Source: Tribonema minus (taxonomy: Eukaryota > Sar > Xanthophyceae > Tribonematales > Tribonemataceae). From it: a stretch of 64,000 bases of DNA. The DNA lies in the NCBI GenBank assembly GCA_017506865.1, contig JAFCMP010000526.1, positions 558,001 to 622,000 of the forward strand, in the 5' to 3' direction. Under the pieces are notes generated by a model that worked only from the letters and a program-made list of their open reading frames with translations, had not been told where the DNA came from and ran no database searches. Shown here in pieces: positions 1 through 11,789 of this stretch. Both the position numbers and the translations under genes were made by a program. Position 1 is the stretch's first letter, and every line of letters begins with the position of its first letter.

Positions 1-3000
1 TCGACGCCGTCGATCTCAATTGAACCCGCGCACGGCTCAACAATGCGGAAAAGTGCTGTCATGAGACTCGATTTGCCGGAGCCGGTGCGACCGGCGATGC
101 CGATCTTCTCGCCGCCGCGAACTTCAAAGGTGACGTTGTTGAGGACGAGGTCCAGGTCGGGGCGGTACCTGAGAGGGGTGGGGGGGGGGGGGGGGAGTGG
201 GCGGTGCAACATTGTTTGCGGTGAGCAGCGGTTGCCTTAGTGAGGTCTTTGTTGCAGGCGATAGGGTTAACAGCAAACGCAATGTGGTGCATGAAGAGTG
301 CATGAATACTTTGAAGCTAGTCCGGATCGCGCAGTCTACCATTGAACTGCCTCTGCTTCACAGGAGAAAAAGTCAGACTTTGAACTGGCAACTACATGCA
401 TGCAAAGCATACTCGCACCCATTGAGCCATGCTCGAGAGCAACAGTTAAATCCAACCCTGCAACCTTGAAATGTTCAGGAGAGGCGCATCAGATGCCAGC
501 GAGGGGTACTCGGTGACATCACCAGAGCAGCAGCATCGCTCATCCCTGATGCAACTGGCGTTCATTCATGACTAAGCACGCGAATCCCGCGGCCATATAC
601 TTGGAGACATTACCTAACCAATAAATAGCGTTACGTGTGCCTGAGCAGAACGCGGCATTGCACGACTAAGCACGCGGGTCTGTCATTTCAATCAAACAAC
701 GACGCCTCACCTGAGGCTCACGCCGCGGAACGTGATGGCCCCCTTGGCAGGCCACCCCTCAGGGGGGCGGTAGTCGGCGTTGATGGGGGGGGCCTCGGGG
801 GTCAGCGACCCGTACTCGGTGACGCGCTCTGCAGAGGTGATGCGCGCCTCTGTCTCGCAGCCCATGCGGACGACCATGTTGAGCGTGCCGGTGACCTGGA
901 AGGGGGGACGGGGGGGGGGGGGGGGTTATTGGTGAGCAGGGAGAGTGTGTGTGTGTGTGAGTGACAGGGGCAAAAGATGGGGTGGCGAGGGTTTTGGTGG
1001 GGATCCTGGGAGAGCGAAGCGCGCAGCGGAAATAGTGTGAAGCTTGCTCTGAGGTGTATGGGGGGTCAGGTCACTTGACCCGCCCGAGTTCACACATTGA
1101 AGTTGAAGCAGGTGAACTAGCTGAACAGGCGCTGTGCGCATGAGCACGCTGTGCTATGGTGGCGTGTGACGTGCCGCTGGTGAGGATCGTTCCTCAGCAC
1201 GACAATCAGGTGAGGGTTGGGGCTCCGCATGCGTCAGCTGGTGACGATCCTTACTGCACACCACTGTCGACGTATCTATGCATGTTGCGACCCTACTGAC
1301 AGTAGCATCGGACGCTACTTGGCAAGGCCAAAGTTACAGTCAGACTTGAGGTCAGGACGCTCCACACTCACCTGCTGCGTGTACGTGAGGATGAGCCCCG
1401 CTGTTCCGGCGGTGAGGCCGATGACCGCGTTATCGCGGCCAATGGCGATGAGCATCGCTGCAGTGAAGATGGTGAAGTTGCCGAGAAGTTCCAGCCACGC
1501 CTGCAGCCAGCGGTTACATGCCTGCGGGGAGAGTGCACATGCAAGATGGGGTAGTGTGAGGGCATCTGCAGTAGGGTCAGGTGCATAACTCTGTGAGATG
1601 GTGAAAAACAAAGGAGCAAAACCATATTGTTCTACATTGCTGAGATGGGCATGTGAGAGGACAGCTGCAAGCCCAGCTGCGCGCGGAAGCGCGACCCTAG
1701 GGTGAGGATTGGCACAGAGGCGCCTGCTGCTGCGCCGTGGATGCGAGGACGCCCATCAGGAGGCAAGTAAACACGTGCCGCCAACGCTCACCCAAAACTC
1801 CCCCTGAGGCACAACGCGTCATGGTATTGCTACACAGCACCATCACCGCCCGTGTTCATACCTGCAGGTGGTAGTACGCGCCGTCGCACTGGTTGAGACG
1901 CTACAGATTGGTGGGGTAGGTATGTACCAGCCACAACGCTCAGCACCCAACAATGAACAACGACACCTCACTTCAAAGCGCGGCCGCGCCGCCCGTGGCC
2001 AACCCTAGCCCTAACCCTGAGCTCACCTGGAGGTGGCAGAACGTGCAGACTTCAACGCACGACCGCCACCCCTGTTACACCTAACTCTGAGCGCACCTGA
2101 AGGGGGTAGTCCGCAGGGTCGAGGCGCGCCGCGTTGCTAGGGTACGCATGTACCAGCCACAACGCTCATCAACCCACAACATGATCTAAGCGCACCTGGA
2201 GGTGGTAGCATGCGCGATTCGACTCGTCGAGCCGCGCCGCGTTGGTGCGTAGGAACGCCTCCTGCCGGCCGTACGCGCGCAGCGTCTGCCTACCCCAACC
2301 CTCATCCTAACCCAAACCCCAACCCTAAACCTAAGCGCACCTGAAGGTGGTAGTAGGCGCGATTTGACTGGTCCAGACGCGCCGCGTTGGTGCGCAGGAA
2401 CGCCTCCTGGCGGCCGTACGCGCGCAGCGTCGCGACGCCCGTGAGCGTCTCGCTGAACTGCGCAAAGATGGGCGAGCGACTGAGGGACTCCAGCCGCTGC
2501 AGGTCGCGGCTGACGGGGCGGTAGTACTTCTGCACGTGGTAGTAGGTGAACTGCAAGATAAGGGGGGGAGGGGGGGGGGGGTGTCAGGTGGTGATGAATT
2601 GGAAGATACTGTTTGACTCGTGGCCAATTGCTGCAGCAGCGGCGACCACGGTTATTGGTGGAAGGCACTTGCAGCTAACAATCCCTTGTCACCTAGAGCT
2701 CTACGATCTTTTGATTCGTTTTCATAAGGAAGGGGGGGGGGGGGGGATCAAGGTTAGGAGCATTGCTGGCTGATGGAACAAGGCAAGCGGAGGTACTTTT
2801 GGCTGTGGCATTAAATGAACTGCAAGAGGGGGGGAGGATGGGGGAGGGTTCAGCTGACGGGCAAGCAGAGGTCTTCTGGATGTGAACAAGGAATGAGAGG
2901 TCACCTGTACAGAGTACTTCTACGCGTTGTAGTAGGCAAATCACAATGGAAGTGTGGGGTCCATCACAGCTCTTGATGCGGTTTGCACGACAGCCGAGAC

Positions 3001-6000
3001 TTCTTCAAACACAGAAACGCAATACACTGTGATATCAGCGAACACGTGGTTGCAAACACATTGCCGTAATGCGCGGCGGTATCGCCAATAATCACTCACC
3101 ACGAGCTGCGCGACAAAGAGCGCAAGTTGGCATGTACAAGTACAAGAAACCCTTGTACATACATACCCTTGCTCACATCTGCTTCACCCAGAGAGCTGCA
3201 CGGAAAATCCGACACTGCAACAACGAACACGCCGCGATGTGACCCTGGCACTGGCAAAAAAGCCCTGGCTACGTTCGCGCTACGACGCACTGCTGCTCAA
3301 ACATTGACTCACCAGGAGGGGCGCGACGAAGAGCGCGAACCAGGGCAGCACGGCGATGATGGTCGCAAAGACGCCGATCAGCGTCGACAGCGTCATGATG
3401 AAGAGCGGCACGTTGCGCGGCAGCAGCAGGTCGATCGCGTCCATGTCCTTGGAGAAGCGATTGAGGATGCGGCCCACAGGCGTGGTGTCGAAGAAGACCA
3501 TCGGCGCGCGCATGATGCCGCCCACGAGCTTGCCGTGCAGCACGCGCGACGCGCGCACCGCCTGGATCGCGATCGAGATGCCGCGCACAAAGTACAGCGC
3601 GACGACCAGCACCACGAGCGCTATGTACACGGACTGGTACAGCACGTCGACCGTGCCGCCGCGCGCGTCAATGTAGGCATTCGTCCACACGCTGAGCCAG
3701 TACTCGAACACGGACGTCGCGCCCTGCGTCGCCAGCGTCACCACCACGAGCCAGATGGGCAGCGCCCAGCCGCCGCTGCCGTCGCGGAAGTACGTGCGGT
3801 ACACGCGCCAGTTCACCGCGCCCGCCTCCTTGCCCTCGTCCTCTATGAGCTTGATGCCAATGTCGGCGCGCGCGGCCGCCGCCGCCGCGGCCGCGTCCTT
3901 GCCCCCCTCCTTGTGCGAGGGGGAGCGCGGGCGGTCGCGAAGGGACCCTGAGCGTGCGCGCACGCGCTGAGACTCGCTGCGGTCGCGCGAGGCCCTGCGC
4001 TGCGCTGCCTCCTCTGTTGTAACGGCTTTTTCGGCGACCGTTTCGTTGGCGGGGCGCGCGCTGCGGGGGGGGGGGGGGGGGGGGGGGGGAAGGCAGGGTC
4101 AGAAGGGAGGGGGGGGGCACCGAATGCTGATCGTTGCTGCAGGTTATATCCTCGCCATTCACATCATCGCTGTCTCCAGCACGAGCCCCAAAGCGTTCCC
4201 ATTCTGGTTCGCATGCAGACGTCACTGCCAAACTTCAACTCTGAAACTTCAAAAGAAGCTCCCTGTCTGACAACTTCCTCTGCCTCCCCATCAATGTCGT
4301 CGCTATCTATCGCGCCCCCGTCTAACGTGTCCATCTAACTTCCAGCTGTCATTATGACTTCAACTCTACCTGAAAATCACTCTCAACTTCAACATTACCT
4401 TACAAACGCCTCCTCCTCCTCCTCCTCCTCGTCGCTGTCCCCCGCGCCCGCGCCGAACGTCTCCATCAGCGCCGCGAGCTCACCCCCCGGCACCTTCACC
4501 AGCTCCGCATACGGCCCGGCCTCCGCGATCCCCCCCCCCCTCACCACCATGACCCTGTCGCAGTCGGCCAGGAATTGGAGCTGGTTCGCGCACAGGAGGC
4601 GCGTCTTCCCGCGCAGCTCGCCCTTGATGCAGCGCTCGAAGATGTGGCGCGCGACGTGCGCGTCCACGGCGCTCAGCGGGTCGTCGAAGACGTAGACGTC
4701 GGCATCCGCGTACGCCGCGCGCGCGAGCGAGACGCGCTGCTTCTGCCCGCCGCTCAGGTTGATGCCCTTCTCGCCGATCTCCGTGCGGTCGCCTGCAGGG
4801 AGCATGGCAAAGTCCTGTCGCGCGCGCAGCGGAACGCAAAAGGGTACTGGGGTGAGATCACACAAAGAAATGAGTCATGGCATTGGGCCTTAGGGATCAA
4901 CTTTAATGGCAGTTAACTGCAATGCAACTTCAACAGGTTGGTGCCCTTCTCGCCGATCTCCGTGCGATCACGCGAGCAGCATGGCAAAGTCCTGTCGCGC
5001 ACGCAGTGTTGAGTAGGGGACTCACTAGGGTGAGATCACACACAGGAATGAGTCATGGCATTGGGCCTTCGGGATCAACTTCAACGGCAGTCAAGTGCAA
5101 TGGAACTTCAACAAGTTGATGCCTTTCTCGCCGATCTCCGTGCGGTCGCCCGCGGGGAGCATGGCAAAGTCCTGGCGATGCGAAGCGCGCGCGGCGGAGG
5201 GACACACTAGGGCGAGAGCACGCAAGGGACTGAGTCATGTCAACTTCAATGACAGCTGAGGGCAATCAGGAGTGGTAGGCGCAATGGTCCACGAGTCAGC
5301 ACGGCCGAGTCCTGGCGAGGCGAAGCGCGGGGCGGGGCGGGATGGAGCAGAGCAAGACATGAGTTGAATGAGACGCGCGGCAGAGTGAGCCGTTGCAGCG
5401 GCGTTTGAGGCGGAGCTCGGGGCATCATAATGGCGGGCGCAATGGACTGCGAGTCAATAGCAGCCTAACCCTAACCCTAACCCCAACCCCACCCGCACCC
5501 TAACCCTACCAGCTTACGGCGCTAACCCTAGCTTGGGGTTGGGTGATGGACTGCAACGCTCTGCGTGACGCGCGCTGATGAAAAGCGCACCCAAGCACCT
5601 GAGCACAGGTGCTGCCGTGCACGCGCGCGCCGCACGCACCTGCTGCAGCGCTGGCAGTGCGGACGACATCCTCTGTCCGAAGCTCCTGAAAAGGTTCATA
5701 ACGTAATGGCTGAGCGCTGACGCACCTGCTGCAGCGCGCAGACCTCGACGACACGGTCGTAGCGCGCCGCGTCGAAGGGCAGCCCCATGAGCACGTTCTC
5801 GCGCAGCGTCGCGTTGACGATCCACGCCGTCTGCGCGACGTAGGCCACGCTGCCGTCCACAGTAACGCGCCCGCGCACGCGCGTCATCTCGCCGAGCACT
5901 GCCGCGACAAGGCTGCTCTTGCCGCTGCCGACCTGGCCCACCACGGCCACCAGCTCCCCGGGTCCGACCTATAGCGGTTTGGGCAGCAGTTGGAGAACAA

Positions 6001-9000
6001 GGAAAGTCAGCAACGTCGACCGCCGCATCACGAGGTCCAACTCGCACAAGCCTCCGATAGTCCCACCTACAGGGTGCAGCCACACCTCAGTCCTCAGATG
6101 AAACACGGTCACTGTTGCATGCAACTTCAAAGACAAAACAGACCAGCACCACAGGACAAGCCACCACGCACCTCAAAGTTCAGCCGCGACTCAAACGGCA
6201 CCACGGGCGCCACCGCCACGACCTCCTGCTCCATCTCCCCTTCTCCAGTTTTGCCATCTGTAACTGCCGCCGCGCCGGGGGCCCCCTTCTTCTTCCCCCC
6301 TCCGCGCAACCACCCCCCCTTCCTCTGCCCCTCTTGCTTCTTCCCTTCTGCTGGCTTGGCGGTGGCATCAGGCATGCCGCTGGCGCGCTTTTTGTCAGCG
6401 GCTTCGTCGGTGTCTGCCGTCCACGAGAAGACGCCGTCGGAGACGGAGATGGTGCCCCTGCCCTTGCCCGTCCCCTGCCTGGGGTATGCAGGGTATGGGA
6501 TTAGGATTAGGATTGGGGTGACAATTAGGGTTAGGAATGGGGCGCGGAGACTGAACATGTGACGCACCAGTTGTATGAAGACTTGAAGGTAAACCCAGTA
6601 CATTGGGCAATGCTGTGGACAAGCCTGGGCAGTGCTGCACCTGTCTGGGCGCCGCGCTGCTGCGCGTAACTGCGGACACACTTTTCTTCCAAAACAATAG
6701 GGGCTGTCGTGTAAAGACCTCAGCTTGAATATTGCATCCATGGAGCGATTGCGTCCATGCATGCAGCGCTCATACCTGCCCCCCTCCCTCTACAGCAGAT
6801 ACCAGCACAGCAGCCAGCAACTCTCGCCGAGCGGCACTGCTGACCATGACGCTATCACGGAGAGAGGCGCAGCAGCAGGCAACTCTGCACTGGATAACTT
6901 CAACTTCAAGAAGGAATGTGAAACTTGAACTTGAAGAACGAATTCACCTGTGCGTCCATGCGCGACCCTCCTCGTCCAGCTCCTCAAGCTCGATGAAGCG
7001 TTGCAACCGACCCAGGCTGATCTTTGCCTGGATGTAGTTGGCGATTGTCATGGGCTGCATTCGGGAGGGAGGAGGAGGGATTGTGTCAGTTCTGCATGTG
7101 AGCTCCCATGCTCTGAGAGAGGGCAGTTCAGCTGTAATGAAGTTTTCAAACTCGGCAGTGCTCAGACGGCAACCGTTCAGCTTTGATAGGGTTTTCCAGC
7201 TCAGTTTTTCATTGGTGCCATGACAGAACACACACAGGACCAGGTGCAGAATGGTGATGCAGAAGTACAAGGTGGTGTACACATGCTTACTGCCAACAGC
7301 TAGCACTTCATGTTCAGATACCGTCATCTCAGCAAAAAACGACTGAACTCATTGCGATGCCACACCTGCTGCTGCACAGTGTTGACATGAAGCAGGATGA
7401 CTGAGAAGCTCGCGATTCAACCGGTTGAGATACGACACAAAAGCTTGCATCTAACTCTCACCGTAACCCTACCACTAACACTAGTTGTAACCAGTGCGGA
7501 TAGAGACTTCCTTCACCCAAACACTCCCCTGCAGCTCTTGCTAATTCTCACACAATTCCCACTGCATGCCGTAGAGACTTTTCAACGGCAGCAAAACGAG
7601 ACCGCTCGCAAGCATTCTTGCAAGCATTCGCATCCAATGCTGACCCATTCTGTCACAGGCTGTGCACTCATATTCCGGTGGTAGTGACCTGAATAGCCAT
7701 CGACAACAACAACAAACCCACGCATTGACAACACGTCATTGCACTTCAACTTAAACCTGGGGGACTCACCAGCATGATGAGCGGGAACCTGATGACGAGC
7801 AGCAGCGAAACCGCCGTGAACACGGTGGCGGGGTTGAAGTCGCCGCCCTGCGAAAAGAACACGGTGACCGTAATGGCTGCGGCAGCACGCATCGCAGCAA
7901 TGACAAGGGGGTTGCTCAGCTCAGCAAAGACGAGGATAGGCCATGTAGCAAACAGTGAATTTGAGCGCTGCTGCAGGGTGATGATGATGCCAGAGCTCAG
8001 CCTATAAGCACTCTGTTCATGCCGGCTGCCAACTTCAGCCCAGCGAATACACTCAAGGTTGTGGTGGCATTCACCGCACAGGACGAACGGCGTCGCGGCG
8101 AGCAGCACGAGCGAGTACGCGCTCGCGAAGGCGAAGCGCTTGGTGCTCTGCAGCTCGACCCCGCACAGCACGTCGCTGCAACTTCAAGCACTCACTACTT
8201 CAAGCGGCGGCACTCACCGCACATGACGAACGGCGTCGCGACGAGCAGCACGAGCGAGTACGCGCTTGCGAATGCGAAGCGCTTGATGCTCTGCAGCTCC
8301 ACCTCGCGCAGCGCGGTGAGCCTCTCCGCAAAGGGCGCCTCCCACGCGTAGTACTTGACAATCTTGATGCCCTGCAGGACCTCGTTGACCAGGCGCAGGC
8401 GCGCGTCGGTGCGCTTCATCTGGCCGCGCTGCACGCCCATCTGGTGGATGGCGATGGTGGCCTGGAGCGATTTGGGGGGTAGCAGGGGTGGGTGGGTGGG
8501 GGGGTCAAGCTCAGCTATTACGCATGTGCTCTGTCCATGGTCACATAATGCCATGTCAGTTTGGTCAACGTACACGTCCAAGTGACGGGCGCCGCACGCT
8601 TTCATTCTCATCTTAGTTGCTTGTCCTGCGCACATGCTCCTACGCACGGGACCACGAGAAGCAGTAGACCAGTGAGATACACCACCAGTTTTTTTTTCAA
8701 ACAGTTGCATGTAAGATACATTTGCTGCCCACCTGCAGCGGAATCATGACCACGTGGAACTGTGAGGGCTGCCACGCCCACCATTTCAGTTACATTTCAG
8801 TTACACATTACGTCCGCTGCGCACCTGCAGCGGCATCATGATGACGAGAAACGCCAGTCCGGCGAGAGCTGCCACGCCCACCAATACAGGTATGTTTCAG
8901 TCACCACTTTCAGCTACGCACCTGCAGCGGCATCATGACAACGAGAAACGCCAGCCCCGCGAGCGCCGCCACGCCCATCATTCACATATCAGTTGCATTA

Positions 9001-11774
9001 ATTACGTTTCAGTTACCATTTCAGTTGTACATTGCAATTTCACGAGTACACTGCGCACCTGCAGTGGCATCATGACGACGAGGAACGCGAGTCCGGCGAG
9101 CGCTGCCACGCCCACGAGGTTCACCAGCAGGTACACGGTGACGGCGACGATGAGCGGCGAGGTCCAGATGTTGTGCACAGAGAAGGCGACGTCGGGCAGG
9201 CGCTGCGCGTCGTTGGACATGAGCGTCACGCACTCGCCCGTGGACGTCGTCTGGCGCGCGCGGTTCGACAGGTTCAGCGACTGCAACAGAGGGGAGCATG
9301 AACAGAGAGAGTGAATGGGGCACATGCAGTTATTGAATCGGACGTTGTGACAATGGGCTTTTTTGGCATTGTGATGAACACAGGCATCCAACTGTCGTTG
9401 GACATGAGCGTCACGCACTCGCCCGTGATATCATCTGGCGCGCGTGGGTCAATATTGAGGTTGAGCAACCGCAACAGGGGTGGGGTGGGAGGGCGGGCAC
9501 AGGTCAGAGACGCACCCGGTCAGAGCGGCGAAGCGAACCGCCGGGCATGTGCTCAGTGCCCAGGAGTTGACAGGGTGAGTGAAAGTAGCAAAGTGCGAAG
9601 CCGTCAAAGCGAGACTTCAAAGGTCCGCCTGAAACAGGTGTCCAGGATGATTGGAGAGTCACATAGGATGGCTGACCGCACTTCAAGAGCATGTAAGCTG
9701 CGGCAGTGGGAATTGCGCGCCAGCATCAGGCGGAGCAAAAGACGTGAATGACCCTCATGAAGGCTGGCGCACACCACACATGGAGCTGTCGACGTAGGGT
9801 CAGACTAACCCTAACCCCAACCTGATCCTAATTCTAAAAGGCACAGGCAGGCAGGGAGCGCCCCGCGAAGATGCCATCACACACGCAAACCACCCGAGTC
9901 ATCAGCCGACATCACGCGCACTCGCGCAAAAGCCACCAACATGAAAACGAATCACATGGACCGTAGGACTCCAGGTGACAAGGTGTGGTTAGCCGTCAAT
10001 TTGAATGCCTTCCACCAATAACCGCAGTCGCCACCAACATACTCGCGCACTGAGTAGCGCAGCGGCCACCGGCGTATCTTTCTGTAGATGAGCGCGTTGA
10101 CGGTCATGTGCGCGGGCTTCGGACTAATCCTTATCCCAACCCTGACCGTAACCCTAAGATGCGCAGGCAGGCAGGCAGCCCCCCCCCCCCCCCCTGCGCG
10201 AAGCCCATCACACACGAACCACCAGCGTGTCCAGGCGATGTAACTGTATAGTTGCGTGGGGGCATCGGCGCGCACCTTCCTGTAGATGAGCGCGTTGACC
10301 GTCGTGCGCGCGTCCATCCCCATGTTGTACAGCTTCATGTACAGGTGGTTGGCGATGATGCCGTTGCCCACGCAGCCCACGCAGAACAGGATCGCCGCGA
10401 GCATGTAGCCGCGGCCCACCGGCTGCGTCGGGTCCTGGTACCACTGCAGCAGCTGCTGCACGAGGAGCGGTATGACGAGCGTCGCCGCCTGCTGCACGAG
10501 GGCCATCACGCCCGTGACGAAGAGCTGCATGCGGAACATGCGCATCAGCGCGCGCGCGAGGCTGCTCTGGCCCTGCAGGTGGCGAGCGTCACATTGGAGT
10601 TGAAGTTGAATTAGCAGCGGTATGACGAGCGTTGCTGCCTGCTGCACGAGGGCCATCACGCCCATGATGAAGAGCTGCATGCGGAACATGCGCATTGGCG
10701 CGCGCGCGAGGCTGCTCTGGCCCTGCGGGTGGAGGGCGCGCGCGGCCTCAAGTTAAAGTTGAAGGCGGGGGTGAGAAAAGACCAGGCTGGTTCATGCCGG
10801 TCCATGAGAGATTCATGCTGCGCATGCAGCGGAATTGTGGTGGTGAGTAGGTGGTGAGTAGGTTTGGGAGTAGCACCAATGCGCGCGAGAGGCTGCTGTG
10901 GCCCTGTGGCGGAGGACACGGCGCCGAGTTGAACTTGAGGTTGTGAAAAGGAGAAGGCAGTTGATAGACAGAAGCTATAGACAGACGCACACACTGTCAG
11001 CTCAATGAGTTGCATATTCTGGGCTGTTCATGCTAGCTAGCATTGCATCGGACCACCGCGCTGCCAGCGCGCCCGCGGTCTTCAAACAACTTGGCGATCC
11101 GAGCACCCCCTCATGCCGCATAAACTAGAGCGCTGGTGACGTTCGCGCATGCTGACATCGCGGGCGTGCGCTTGCACTCCCTCCGACACGCCGCATCAAC
11201 CCATGCCGTCAGCGTCGATACGCACGACACCACGCACACACCTCGGGGCGCTCGCGCTCCTTGCGCCACGACGCGTCAAAGCGCGCCGTGAGCGCATTAA
11301 CACACACTTCATGCAACTTGGTCAATCTCAACACGCCCATCTCGACATTAACTTCAAACATGCGCCGCTAGAGTCACCAAGGCAGCTGCGCACGCGCGCA
11401 CGCACCTTGGGCCGCTCGCGCTCCTTGCGCCACGACGCGTCGAAGCGCGCCGTGAGCGCGTCCGCGCCGCCCGTCGCGGGCGGCGCCCACAGGTTGGACA
11501 GGCGCAGCGGCTGGTGCCCTGCGAGCGCGATGAGCGGGTTGATCCACCAGAAGAACAGCCGGCTCACGAGGCTCGCCTTCTGGTGGCCGGGGCCGGGGAC
11601 ACCGTCGTAGCGGTCGAGGCGCTGCTCCCAGTGCGCCTCGCGGCGCTTGGCCTTGTTGACGCGCAGCGAGGCGAGGCGCGCGGAGCCGAAGCGGCGCGAG
11701 CCGAGGCGCGTGGACGCGAAGGAGGGGCCCATGGAGGGCGGCGCGGTGGTGACGACGGCGCCGCTGAGGGGCAT
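1..11774 (-). CDS. ABCC/MRP-type full ABC transporter, 3' end off window
   Basis: ATP-driven exporter of the ABCC family, which moves organic anions and conjugates across a membrane. Fourteen exons read on the minus strand with consistent GT-AG sites and phases: 11774-11406, 10572-10276, 9280-9059, 8461-8218, 7876-7770, 7054-6948, 6478-6172, 5968-5726, 4814-4399, 4060-3313, 2550-2341, 1521-1372, 895-711 and 168-1, giving about 1,257 residues. Membrane domain 1 covers residues ~65-450. NBD1 has Walker [10 protein letters not shown] (~562), signature LSGGQKQR (~652) and Walker B VYVFDDP (~673). A linker with seven consecutive Glu follows. Membrane domain 2 covers ~800-1130, and NBD2 Walker [10 protein letters not shown] (~1228) lies just before the window edge. 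There is no extra N-terminal TMD0 bundle, so it resembles short MRPs. A C-run plus GGCAG acceptor at 11790 suggests a further upstream exon, so the ATG at 11774 is provisional. Substrate and membrane are unknown. Confidence 0.93.
1861..2300 (-). repeat. Four tandem echoes of the 3' end of ABCC exon 2550-2341
   Basis: The intron following exon 2550-2341 contains diverged copies of that exon's last 40-95 bases plus the donor site, at about 1861-1960, 2021-2060, 2091-2175 and 2196-2290. The nearest copy still encodes a near-identical peptide (ending YHLQ) and keeps a GT donor. Copies farther from the exon are more decayed. Confidence 0.8.
2281..2335 (-). repeat. Degenerate CCCTAA-type repeat in ABCC intron
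   Basis: A run of CCCAACCCTAA-like hexamers directly follows the donor of exon 2550-2341 on the minus strand. It resembles a degenerate interstitial telomere-type repeat. Confidence 0.5.
2900..2946 (-). repeat. Echo of the 5' end of ABCC exon 2550-2341
   Basis: About 45 bases resemble the start of the exon (the part encoding [10 protein letters not shown]). They lie inside the preceding intron, about 350 bases upstream of the real exon in transcript direction. Confidence 0.6.
4925..5330 (-). repeat. Echoes of the 5' end of ABCC exon 4814-4399
   Basis: Copies of the exon start (encoding [17 protein letters not shown]) with flanking intron lie at about 4930-5050, 5110-5230 and, more weakly, 5290-5330. 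Spacing is roughly 180 bases. They sit in the intron between exons 5968-5726 and 4814-4399. Confidence 0.75.
5465..5515 (-). repeat. Interstitial telomere-type repeat (CCCTAA)n
   Basis: Several perfect CCCTAA hexamers followed by degenerate units, in an ABCC intron. On the gene's sense strand this reads TTAGGG. Confidence 0.8.
8060..8175 (-). repeat. Echo of the 3' half of ABCC exon 8461-8218
   Basis: A diverged copy of the exon end, encoding a peptide close to [20 protein letters not shown]. It retains the exon-intron junction but is separated from the real exon by about 40 bases. Confidence 0.8.
8730..8985 (-). repeat. Three echoes of the 3' end of ABCC exon 9280-9059
   Basis: Copies lie at about 8733-8795, 8822-8885 and 8920-8985, with a period of 90-95 bases. 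Each has the exon end plus GT donor. Two still encode [11 protein letters not shown](V/I)MMPLQ almost unchanged. None has a clear acceptor upstream, so they are not obvious extra exons. Confidence 0.85.
9385..9460 (-). repeat. Echo of the 5' part of ABCC exon 9280-9059
   Basis: A copy of the region encoding [10 protein letters not shown], lying in the preceding intron about 190 bases from the original. Confidence 0.75.
10060..10125 (-). repeat. Echo of the 3' end of ABCC exon 10572-10276
   Basis: Resembles the exon end encoding TVNALIYRK. It lies in the following intron and is followed by degenerate CCCTAA units. Confidence 0.7.
10603..10738 (-). repeat. Echo of the 5' part of ABCC exon 10572-10276, with acceptor
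   Basis: Repeats the acceptor (CCCGCAG near 10738) and the first ~130 exon bases. The reading frame stays open through to the real exon, so it could act as an alternative acceptor. A shorter third copy lies at 10865-10910. Confidence 0.8.
11237..11300 (-). repeat. Echo of the 3' end of ABCC exon 11774-11406
   Basis: Copies about 60 bases of the exon end and its donor, roughly 175 bases into the following intron. Confidence 0.8.
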
Positions 11775-11789
11775 GGGGACGTCGTTGAG

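Noticed and set aside
5465-5515. A chromosome end at the telomere-type repeats
   Set aside because: The blocks are short, degenerate, in both orientations and inside genes, so they are interstitial.
8730-8985. Treating the three ABCC echoes as real alternative exons
   Set aside because: They have donors and conserved peptide but no acceptor upstream, so they cannot be internal exons as they stand.
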